Below, in pieces: positions 14,435-21,328 of a stretch of DNA of 21,328 bases. The notes below the pieces were generated by a model that saw only the letters and a list, made by a program, of their open reading frames with translations, was not told the origin of the DNA and did no database searches. Made by a program: the position numbers and the translations under genes. Where the stretch lies: the NCBI GenBank assembly GCA_001412365.1, contig LKUE01000230.1, forward strand, positions 1-21,328. Direction: 5' to 3'. The stretch comes from Desulfuromonas sp. SDB (GTDB taxonomy: Bacteria > SDB-A). Numbering within the stretch: position 1 is the stretch's first letter; every line of letters begins with the position of its first letter.

Positions 14435-15311
14435 TTAGATTCCCCTCATAATCATAGATTCTCAATTCCGGATTTAATTCAATTGAACATTTTTTTAACA
14501 CATCCTGTTTTACCTGTTCCATTAAAGTTAAAAATTGCTGAGTACTCGCCCCTGGTTCAGTGATAAAAAAATTTGCATGTTTATCCGACACTTTTACCTG
14601 CTGGTAACTTTTTCCTTTCCATCCACATCTTTCAATCAATGCGCCAGCATAGTCCCCTGGCGGATTTTTAAAAACCGATCCCGCAGTTCGGTTTGCTTTG
14701 GGGAAATGATCATCCCGATACTTTCTAATTTCTGCAAACAGGTTTTCAATCTGCTCTGCTGGCATATCTTCCCGGTTAATCATAACTTTCAGCAAAATTT
14801 CGGATATCCCTTTTCGGTAATCCATTTCTTCGGCTTTAATTTTTCTCCATCCCGATTCATAAGTCTTGACCCTCAACAGATGATCAGAAATAGTGCCCCA
14901 TTTGGTCCCCCCATTCATCACTACCGTTCCTCCTATGGTTCCGGGCATGCCATAAAGACCGGAAAGTGAAGATATCCCCTGTTGAGTTAAATGAGAAATT
15001 GCTGAACTTATGCTCAATCCACTTCCCAATAATATCTCCTCTTGCAATATCTCCATTTTCATAAATTCACCGCCTAATACGATAACTACCCCCTTAAAAC
15101 CTTGGTCGGAAAATAAGCTGTTACTTCCTCCTCCCAGCATCAGTACAGGCAGTTCATGGTGATCAGCCCAGTTGATTACTTCAAAAAATTCATTTTCATT
15201 TTCCACCCGGCACAGTACTTTTGCCGCCCCCCCCAGTTTAAGAGTAGTCCATGATGATAAGCTTTCCAACTCCCACCAGCGTGAACCTAAACTTTCCAGA
15301 GGAATATTCAT
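14424..15311 (-). CDS. murB: UDP-N-acetylenolpyruvoylglucosamine reductase
   Basis: 295-aa FAD enzyme that reduces UDP-GlcNAc-enolpyruvate with NADPH to UDP-MurNAc. FAD-binding motifs LPVLMLGGGSNSLFSDQGF and YGMPGTIGGTVVMNGGT are visible. The catalytic serine is in AGSVFKNP, the conserved arginine in DYRKG, and the C-terminal glutamate in ELNPELRIYD. The pattern SVFKNPPGDYAGALIERCG...HANFF and the absence of the extra type I loop make it a type II MurB. ATG 15311 overlaps the murC stop as ATGA with GAGGAG upstream. A G8 run (15227-15234) encodes part of KLGGAAKV. Confidence 0.97.
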   Translation of the reverse strand: MNIPLESLGSRWWELESLSSWTTLKLGGAAKVLCRVENENEFFEVINWADHHELPVLMLGGGSNSLFSDQGFKGVVIVLGGEFMKMEILQEEILLGSGLSISSAISHLTQQGISSLSGLYGMPGTIGGTVVMNGGTKWGTISDHLLRVKTYESGWRKIKAEEMDYRKGISEILLKVMINREDMPAEQIENLFAEIRKYRDDHFPKANRTAGSVFKNPPGDYAGALIERCGWKGKSYQQVKVSDKHANFFITEPGASTQQFLTLMEQVKQDVLKKCSIELNPELRIYDYEGNLIEG

Positions 15312-16630
15312 TTTATTTTCTCCTCGGCAATTTTAACTAAATCTCCTCTCCAATTATCAACATCCCCTGCTCCCAATAAAATAACCACTCCATTCATACT
15401 GGTAATCTTGGTTTCAAGCCACTGCATTAAACTCTGTTTATCCGGCAGCAGCAAGTTAACCTTTCCCAACCGGTTCAGGGAATCTGCAATCATTGCACTG
15501 GAGACTCCGGGAAGCGGCTGTTCCCTTGCCGGATATATAGGCATGATCAGAACTTCATCGGCATTACTCAAGCTTTGAGCAAATTCAGAGGCAAACATTT
15601 TTGTCCTGGAGAAAAGATGAGGTTGAAATACTACAGTTACTTTATCATAGATCTCCTTAGCAGTGCTTATTGCCGCATATACCTCAGTGGGATGATGAGC
15701 GTAATCGCTAATCATAGTTAAATTACTATTCTGCCAGAATATTTCATTTCTTCGACTAACTCCGGGAAATTCCTGCAAAGCCGCAATGGATTTTTCCGAA
15801 GCTATTCCCAATAATCCACCGATAGTGATGGCCAGGGCTGCATTTTTGTAATTATGAATACCCCAAACCGGCAGTTTGACAACTCGGTCCTGATAAATCA
15901 TATGGTCAAAATTTGCATTAAAATAAATATCCACATTCTCATCTTGCCCGCAGGTGATAACTTCCGACCCCATCTCTTCAGTTAATTTTGAAGTCATCTC
16001 ATCACTGACCATAACTAATTTATTTTCAGAGTTAGTTAAATATTGTTTAAATGCTGAATACAGCTGATCTTTAGTCTGGTAGTGCTTTCCCATATGATCT
16101 ACTTCCATGGAACTAACTACTCCCCAAAAAGGTTTAAATAACAAAAACATCCGGTCACTTTCATCAAGCTCAAGAATCGCCAGCTGAGATTCAGCCCAGG
16201 ATAATCCACTCTGCTGGGATGATATTTCCCCTCCTAAAAAAGTCAAAGCGGAAATATCTGAATTGTTGACAATATATGACAACATAGCAGTAGTTGTGGT
16301 CTTCCCATGAGTTCCAGCTATCCCCACAACTTTATATTCCTTTAATTCTTGTTGCAATGCCTCTCCCCGGCTTTGAACAGTACTCACTTTTTCTCTGGCT
16401 TCAATTAATTCTTGTTCAGAAGGTGAAATTGCCGGTGAATAAATTAACCGGTCCACTGATTTTAGATGAGCGGGATCATGTCCCCGGTAACATTTAATTC
16501 CCAGGGAAATTAACCTGTCCACCCGATGATTCCGGTCCCGGTCACATCCGCTGACTTGATATCCTTTAATCATCAATAACTCCGCCAGCGGAGCCATTCC
16601 TGATCCTCCTATACCCATCAAGTGTATCAT
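15308..16630 (-). CDS. murC: UDP-N-acetylmuramate--L-alanine ligase
   Basis: 440-aa Mur ligase adding L-alanine to UDP-MurNAc with ATP hydrolysis. The N-terminal Rossmann signature is MGIGGSGMAPLAELL, the P-loop GIAGTHGKTTTTAML (about 103-117). Central-domain residues include LELDESDRMF and VDHMGKHY, then WGIHNYKNAALAI for nucleotide binding. The C-terminal domain carries MISDYAHHPTEV and FQPHLFSRT, which are specific to MurC among Mur ligases. The ATG at 16630 overlaps the murG stop as ATGA. Confidence 0.97.
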   Translation of the reverse strand: MIHLMGIGGSGMAPLAELLMIKGYQVSGCDRDRNHRVDRLISLGIKCYRGHDPAHLKSVDRLIYSPAISPSEQELIEAREKVSTVQSRGEALQQELKEYKVVGIAGTHGKTTTTAMLSYIVNNSDISALTFLGGEISSQQSGLSWAESQLAILELDESDRMFLLFKPFWGVVSSMEVDHMGKHYQTKDQLYSAFKQYLTNSENKLVMVSDEMTSKLTEEMGSEVITCGQDENVDIYFNANFDHMIYQDRVVKLPVWGIHNYKNAALAITIGGLLGIASEKSIAALQEFPGVSRRNEIFWQNSNLTMISDYAHHPTEVYAAISTAKEIYDKVTVVFQPHLFSRTKMFASEFAQSLSNADEVLIMPIYPAREQPLPGVSSAMIADSLNRLGKVNLLLPDKQSLMQWLETKITSMNGVVILLGAGDVDNWRGDLVKIAEEKIK

Positions 16631-17709
16631 CCTGCTTTTCCCGCCTCGATCACTAATTCCGCTACTTTTGATGCTCCATCCAGATTAAAGTCCTGTCCTT
16701 TAAAATTCCTTTCTGAAAGATTTAACATCTTTTCAACAGCTTCATGCAGCCCACATGCATTTAATTCAGATTCCTCCAGTAAATAAGCTGTTTTTGTTTT
16801 AATTAAACTCATTGCATTATTCAATTGATGACCCCTGGCTTGTTTAATGGGAATTAGAATAGCTGGTTTTTTCCATAAATTTAATTCACCGATGGTCATC
16901 GCCCCTGCCCGAGATATTACTAAATCGCAGGCAGCATAATATAAACTTATATTTTCAATATAGTCCTTGGTTATAAATTGATCAGTATAGCTGCGGCTGA
17001 GTTGATAATAATCACCGCTGCTGAATTTACCTGCGCTGGCAATAAAAATTCTTTTGTGGGGCAGGGAATAAATACTGATCATCTGGTGTACAGTTTTTTC
17101 AATTTTCTGAGAACCTTGGCTGCCCGCGACAATCAAGATAATCTGACTATTTTGATCCAGCCCTAATTCTTTTCTGGCTTTAGTTTTGGTAAGTGAATTT
17201 CTACTATCAATTAAATTTTTACGAAAAGGAATACCGGTATACTTCACCTTCCAATGAGGAGGGAGTTGACCAATAGCATCCGGGTGGGCTAAGGCAATGC
17301 ATTTGGCAAATCTTCCAAATTTTCTGGTAGTTATACTGGGTTGACAGTCAATTTCCAGCATAACCAATGGTAACCGGCAGATCACTGCAGCCAATATCGC
17401 CGCTGATGATGAATATGAACCTGAACTAAGTAAGACTTTTATGGATTTTGACTTTATAAAATTTATACTGCGAATAGTTGACCAACTCAATAACCACAAT
17501 GCCTTCAGCCTGTTTAAGATATCCGCTCCCGCCCAAGGTAATATTCTTACCGCAAACAGTTGATTTTCCATGGAACTCAAAATCTTTCTTTCCAGACCAC
17601 GAATGCCCCCGGTGTAGTACACTTGATTATATTGCTGTAAAACTTCAGCCACTGCCACCGCAGGATAGATATGTCCGCCTGAGGCTCCAACTGCAATTAA
17701 AATCTTCAT
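16627..17709 (-). CDS. murG: MurG-like lipid II synthase (GlcNAc transferase), divergent acceptor domain
   Basis: 360-aa GT28 enzyme that adds GlcNAc to lipid I on the cytoplasmic membrane face. The first loop reads VGASGGHIYPAVAVAE, a variant of GGTGGH with the His kept. The C-terminal donor domain is conventional: IVAGSQGSQKI, CDLVISRAGAMTIGEL with the key Glu, and IPIKQARGHQLNNA. The acceptor side is unusual: GGY appears as GSYSSS, and the HEQN(x)PG block as LEIDCQPSITTR, keeping only the Glu. Position between ftsW and murC and ordinary length support MurG. ATG 17709 overlaps the ftsW stop as ATGA, with GGAG about 9 nt upstream. Confidence 0.93.
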   Translation of the reverse strand: MKILIAVGASGGHIYPAVAVAEVLQQYNQVYYTGGIRGLERKILSSMENQLFAVRILPWAGADILNRLKALWLLSWSTIRSINFIKSKSIKVLLSSGSYSSSAAILAAVICRLPLVMLEIDCQPSITTRKFGRFAKCIALAHPDAIGQLPPHWKVKYTGIPFRKNLIDSRNSLTKTKARKELGLDQNSQIILIVAGSQGSQKIEKTVHQMISIYSLPHKRIFIASAGKFSSGDYYQLSRSYTDQFITKDYIENISLYYAACDLVISRAGAMTIGELNLWKKPAILIPIKQARGHQLNNAMSLIKTKTAYLLEESELNACGLHEAVEKMLNLSERNFKGQDFNLDGASKVAELVIEAGKAG

Positions 17710-18905
17710 ACTATAGTACTCCGGGTGTTGATGCCTGCAGATATCATGGCATTATATTTGTCTACCCTATCTTGATAAGCTAATTCCTTGGCGCTGCTGG
17801 AAATATTGAGCAAAACTCCAATTAAGAACAAATTAGTCACCATGGCGCTTCCTCCATAGGAGATAAAGGGAAGAGGCAATCCGGTAGAAGGTAAAAGACC
17901 TATGCTGATGAAGGCATGAATAATTGCATAAAGGAATATATTAAGAGATATGCCCACCGACAGAAAATACATAAATTTATCGTATTGATAAACCCCTGAA
18001 GCTACCTTGAATCCAAATATCAAAATAATCAGAAAAATTGCAATCACCACCATAACCCCTAGCATGCCCATCTCTTCTCCAATGGCGGCAATGACCATAT
18101 CCTTATCAATTTCCGGTATAAATGCCCCGTTTTTTAACTCCCCTTTGCCCAAGCCTCTGCCAAAAACCCCGCCGTTTGCAAAAGCAAGCATGGAGTTAAG
18201 CACTTGAGGATGACTGTTACTTTCATCTGATTCAGTTATATGGACAATGTAATCATCCACTCTTTTACCAATATGCTTAAATCTATTTACCGGCATTAAA
18301 TAAAGTATAAATCCGATTAAAATGACGCTGGTTATCAATACCAGAGAAAATTTAATTGGAACTCCTCCCACAAAGAAAAATCCAATAATGAGAATTAATA
18401 ATACCAGCGCAGTGGATATATCCGGCTCCAGGGCAATCAATGCGATAATCCCACCAATAACTACCAACAATCCCCAGGACCACTTGGCATTCTGCTTGGA
18501 TTTACCCCGTTTACGGCAGATATAATGGGAAGTGTAGAATATCAATACGATCTTAGCTAATTCCGAAGGCTGAAAACTTAACACCCCCAGGGAAAACCAT
18601 CTGCTGGCTCCGTTTACAAATTTACCCGACAAAATCACTGCAAATAGAATAATCACGGTAAGCAATGACAGCAAAAACAGCAAAACTGTATTTGCAATCC
18701 TCTTCAGCGGGATTATAAGTCCCAATAACAGAGCGATAATACCTACCCCAATGTTTAAGATGTGTTTGACAAATGAATTGGACCAATGAAGTTTTTCATA
18801 GACCTGCTGCTGAGTAGAAAAAACTACAATAATTCCAATTCCAATCAGAATCAGCACCGATATTAATATCATATAATCAATATTTAATAATCTTCTCTTA
18901 AGCAC
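17706..18905 (-). CDS. ftsW: SEDS peptidoglycan glycosyltransferase FtsW
   Basis: 399-aa polytopic membrane protein of the SEDS family that polymerises lipid II at the septum with its cognate class B PBP. About ten hydrophobic helices are visible. SEDS markers are NGASRWFSLGVLSFQPSELAK, the EPDIST segment, GGVFGRGLGKGELKNG, KDMVIAAIGEEMGMLG and STGLPLPFISYGGS. FtsW is favoured over RodA by its place between murD and murG. The start is GTG at 18905, overlapping murD by 8 bases, with AGGAG about 11 nt upstream, a loose spacing. The next Met, at residue 12, lies at the first helix. Confidence 0.96.
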   Translation of the reverse strand: MLKRRLLNIDYMILISVLILIGIGIIVVFSTQQQVYEKLHWSNSFVKHILNIGVGIIALLLGLIIPLKRIANTVLLFLLSLLTVIILFAVILSGKFVNGASRWFSLGVLSFQPSELAKIVLIFYTSHYICRKRGKSKQNAKWSWGLLVVIGGIIALIALEPDISTALVLLILIIGFFFVGGVPIKFSLVLITSVILIGFILYLMPVNRFKHIGKRVDDYIVHITESDESNSHPQVLNSMLAFANGGVFGRGLGKGELKNGAFIPEIDKDMVIAAIGEEMGMLGVMVVIAIFLIILIFGFKVASGVYQYDKFMYFLSVGISLNIFLYAIIHAFISIGLLPSTGLPLPFISYGGSAMVTNLFLIGVLLNISSSAKELAYQDRVDKYNAMISAGINTRSTIV

Positions 18906-20271
18906 AGTTAACTGTTCTCCTCAGATTGCTGACCGCCTGCTTAAATTTGTCTCCTCTGTCCAGAAAATCTATAAACAGATCAAAACTAGCCATTCCCGGA
19001 TTCAAGAGGACCACCTCGCCCTTATTGGACAGTTGGAAGGATATGTACACCGCTTGATCAATATCCTCAGCGATTTTATAAGTTTTACCCAGATTATTCA
19101 GGTGCTTTGCTAATTCTGAAGAAGATTTGCCTAACAGTACAACCTGGCTGGCTAAATCATTCAATATTTCAGCAATACGGTATAAATCAGTATTTTTTGG
19201 ATGCCCCCCGGCAATAACTGTACTGTGGGGAAAGGTTTCCAGAGAACGTTCAAAAGCAGCTTCATTGGTACACATGGAATTATTAATGAAAGTTACCCCT
19301 TCCACTTCACCAACTATTTCCAGCCGGTGAGGCAAGCCGGAGAAATTTCTTATTCCCTGTTTAAGCTCATCAGGATTAACACCAATTTTCAGGGCAGCTG
19401 TACCCGCTGCCATTATGTTTTCAAAATTATGCTCTCCCCTGAGCTGTATATCCGAATAGGGTATGATTATATCAGGAATAAATATAATTCCTTGATCATC
19501 AAGGAAAGAATAAAATTGGGGATGTTCATTATGTCCGAAGTATAATTTCTGTTTATCCAGTTTCTCCGTCAATTTACTGATAATGGGATCATCACCGTTT
19601 AGAACTACAAATCCTGAATCTGAAGTCCGATTAACTAAATCCATTTTTAATTCAGCGTATTCATTAATATCTTTATGCCGGTCAAGATGATCGGGAGACA
19701 GGTTAGTCCAAATCACTGCATCCGGTTTGAAATATTTCACCAGCTCCATCTGAAAACTGCTGACTTCAGCACAAATCCATTTATGGGGTTGAGACTGGTT
19801 TGCTAACTCTGAAAGGGGTTTGCCCGGAGCAAGATTACCTCCGATTTCACCGCCTAATTTTGCTGCTTTCAGAATTTCACCCAATAAAGCGGTGGTAGTG
19901 CTTTTACCGTTGGTTCCGGTTATGGCTACCAGCTTACCCTGCAACCAAGCCCACCCTATTTCAATTTCTGTAATTATCTCCACATCCTTTTTCCTAACTT
20001 CTCTGAGGAATTCATGGTTTGGATTTACTCCCGGGCTTACTATTAATATCCGGCAATCATCCAGTTTAGAACTGTGCATTCCCTCCTCCCAGGGAATATT
20101 CAACGCTTCCAGTTGTTGCCGGGCATGCAGGGATAATTTCCCGTGGTCACTTACAAATACTTCTAATCCTTTGCCTTTTAACAGTTTAGCTGCAGCTATC
20201 CCACTCCGGCCTGCCCCTATTATCGCCAGTTTTGAATTTTTAAGCTTTTCAATTAATTGAAGTTTATCCAC
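18898..20271 (-). CDS. murD: UDP-N-acetylmuramoyl-L-alanine--D-glutamate ligase, variant motif
   Basis: 457-aa Mur ligase adding glutamate to UDP-MurNAc-L-Ala. The Rossmann start IIGAGRSGIAAAKLL, P-loop TGTNGKSTTTALL, AEVSSFQ, and NLSPDHLDRH followed by the carbamylated-type Lys209 are all present, as are GEHNFENIMAA and LPHRLE. By alignment with E. coli, residues contacting D-Glu (Thr321, Lys348, Ser415, Phe422) are kept. The usual NDSKATN motif is instead NNSMCTN at 330-336, so Asp317 is replaced by Asn and Lys319 by Met. SPA before ASxD is NPG. The start is GTG at 20271, sharing one base with the mraY stop, with AAGGTGAGG just upstream. Confidence 0.96.
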   Translation of the reverse strand: MDKLQLIEKLKNSKLAIIGAGRSGIAAAKLLKGKGLEVFVSDHGKLSLHARQQLEALNIPWEEGMHSSKLDDCRILIVSPGVNPNHEFLREVRKKDVEIITEIEIGWAWLQGKLVAITGTNGKSTTTALLGEILKAAKLGGEIGGNLAPGKPLSELANQSQPHKWICAEVSSFQMELVKYFKPDAVIWTNLSPDHLDRHKDINEYAELKMDLVNRTSDSGFVVLNGDDPIISKLTEKLDKQKLYFGHNEHPQFYSFLDDQGIIFIPDIIIPYSDIQLRGEHNFENIMAAGTAALKIGVNPDELKQGIRNFSGLPHRLEIVGEVEGVTFINNSMCTNEAAFERSLETFPHSTVIAGGHPKNTDLYRIAEILNDLASQVVLLGKSSSELAKHLNNLGKTYKIAEDIDQAVYISFQLSNKGEVVLLNPGMASFDLFIDFLDRGDKFKQAVSNLRRTVNCA

Positions 20272-21328
20272 TACCTCACCTTCAGAGTACTAATGCCAAT
20301 CAATGCAAACAGTATTGCTACCAGCCAAAACCTAATTACAATCTTACTTTCCGCCCATCCAGATTTTTCAAAGTGGTGATGAAGTGGAGCCATTTTGAAA
20401 ACCCTCTTACCACCTGACATTTTAAAATAACCTACCTGGATAATAACTGAACAGGCTTCAATTACAAAAACAGCTCCGAAGAACAAAAGTAATATTTCCT
20501 GCTTAATTAATATGGCTACCAGGCCTAAAGCTCCTCCTAAGGCTAAAGATCCTGTATCTCCCATGAATACTTCAGCAGGATGGGCATTAAACCACAGGAA
20601 TCCTAAGCACGCACCAAAGGCAGCAGTGGCAAAAATTGTAACTTCAGCGGCCAGGGGATCAAAGCCAATATGGAGGTAGTTTGAGGCTTTAATGTTTCCA
20701 ACAATATATGCCACTACTGCAAATGATGCAAAAGAAACCGCTAGCAATCCAGGAGAAAGTCCGTCCAGTCCATCAGTTATATTAACTGAGTTTGAAGATC
20801 CCAATATTACAAACAAAATCAATGGTACATAGAACCACCCAAAGTCAATAATCATATTTTTTAAGAAAAGAGCATTAGATTGAGTAACTCTTAACTCCCC
20901 TGCTGAAGGAAAATTAAAAAGAGTCCATCCCACTATTAAAGTTAAAATAATTTGTCCAAATAGTTTGTACTTCCCTCTAATTCCCTTTTTCTGTTTCATT
21001 TTCACCAGATCATCAATAAATCCAAACATGCCCAGCCAGATCACCGAAGCCATCAAAATCAGCACATTGCGGTTGGTCAAATCCCCCCACAGCATAGTTG
21101 ATATAAGTACTGCCAGGATTATCAGCAATCCTCCCATGGAGGGAGTTCCTTTCTTCTCCTGATGGCGGGTAGGCAAATCTTCTCTAACTATTTCTCCGGT
21201 TTTCAAATGCTTCAACTTCCTGATAGTCCAGGGACCCAGCATGAAAGATATAATCAAAGCAGTTATTCCCGCATAGGCAGCGCGGAAAGTGATGTAACTG
21301 AAAATATTAAAAAAAGAAATTGAATTTT
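20271..21328 (-). CDS. mraY: Phospho-N-acetylmuramoyl-pentapeptide-transferase, 5' end outside the window
   Basis: Multi-pass enzyme that transfers phospho-MurNAc-pentapeptide to undecaprenyl phosphate, making lipid I. Catalytic and family motifs are GFIDDLVK, NSVNITDGLDGL, FLWFNAHPAEVFMGDTGSLA and the APLHHHFEKSGW loop; the end IGISTLKVR matches E. coli closely. A TTG at 21257 could be mistaken for the start, but the frame stays open to the window edge. The extra residues, NIFSYITFRAAYAGITALII, align with the E. coli first helix ([20 protein letters not shown]). The gene is therefore cut by the window, lacking perhaps a dozen or so residues. Confidence 0.97.
   Translation of the reverse strand, partial: NSISFFNIFSYITFRAAYAGITALIISFMLGPWTIRKLKHLKTGEIVREDLPTRHQEKKGTPSMGGLLIILAVLISTMLWGDLTNRNVLILMASVIWLGMFGFIDDLVKMKQKKGIRGKYKLFGQIILTLIVGWTLFNFPSAGELRVTQSNALFLKNMIIDFGWFYVPLILFVILGSSNSVNITDGLDGLSPGLLAVSFASFAVVAYIVGNIKASNYLHIGFDPLAAEVTIFATAAFGACLGFLWFNAHPAEVFMGDTGSLALGGALGLVAILIKQEILLLFFGAVFVIEACSVIIQVGYFKMSGGKRVFKMAPLHHHFEKSGWAESKIVIRFWLVAILFALIGISTLKVR

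Noticed and set aside
14535-14969. 144-codon open frame on the plus strand opposite murB
   Set aside because: Shadow frame of a conserved gene with no domain pattern and no initiation signal.
19820-20260. 146-codon open frame on the plus strand opposite murD
   Set aside because: It lies wholly antisense to a well-conserved Mur ligase, and its Pro/Ser-rich translation resembles no family; it has no Shine-Dalgarno site.
21258-21328. TTG at 21257 as the true mraY start
   Set aside because: The upstream in-frame sequence aligns with the conserved first helix of MraY, so the gene continues past the window edge.
1-21328. tRNA, rRNA, CRISPR, insertion sequence or phage genes
   Set aside because: No cloverleaf, repeat-spacer array, transposase or terminal inverted repeat was recognised on either strand.

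Overview
The window is about 21.3 kb of AT-rich DNA (roughly 38-40 % G+C by eye) from a diderm bacterium, coded almost entirely on the minus strand. The outer membrane is implied by an LptF/LptG permease pair (lipopolysaccharide export) and a BamD-like lipoprotein (outer-membrane protein assembly). A DivIVA protein sits next to ftsZ, which is more familiar from Gram-positives. This mix, with an LptF carrying a long periplasmic coiled coil, would suit an uncultured lineage of the FCB type, but the phylum cannot be fixed from the sequence alone.

Right-hand two thirds (21328 down to 9876): a compact division and cell-wall (dcw) operon, transcribed right to left as mraY (5' end outside the window) - murD - ftsW - murG - murC - murB - ftsQ - ftsA - ftsZ - yggS - divIVA. 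MraY, MurG, MurB, MurC and MurD build and lipid-link the peptidoglycan precursor. FtsW, FtsQ, FtsA and FtsZ form the septal machine that uses it. Most junctions are 1-11 base overlaps, which implies translational coupling.

Middle (9809 down to 3653): after a 66-bp AT-rich gap the same strand continues with a TPR lipoprotein, a BamD-like lipoprotein, nadD, polA, pyrB and a DUF2085 membrane protein. This run combines envelope assembly, NAD synthesis, DNA repair/replication and pyrimidine synthesis. Its last gene collides tail to tail, with a 49-bp overlap, with the only plus-strand gene, a GT2 glycosyltransferase (2883-3701).

Left end (2699 down to 1): a stand-alone response-regulator receiver domain, a DUF1460 (NlpC/P60-like amidase fold) protein, lptF and the start of lptG form a second minus-strand operon, divergent from the glycosyltransferase. 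The 183-bp divergent spacer (2700-2882) has an extended -10 element for each direction and a palindrome placed like an operator. It is the longest gene-free stretch. No tRNA, rRNA, CRISPR array, insertion sequence or phage gene was seen.

Most notable points: (1) the receiver/DUF1460/LptF/LptG operon; (2) three genes without a Shine-Dalgarno sequence whose -10-like boxes lie 6-11 nt before the ATG, suggesting leaderless mRNAs; (3) strong excess of CCGG over GGCC; (4) a MurD with a variant NNSMCTN motif and a MurG with a divergent acceptor domain; (5) a G10 tract inside the ATP-binding motif of ftsA.
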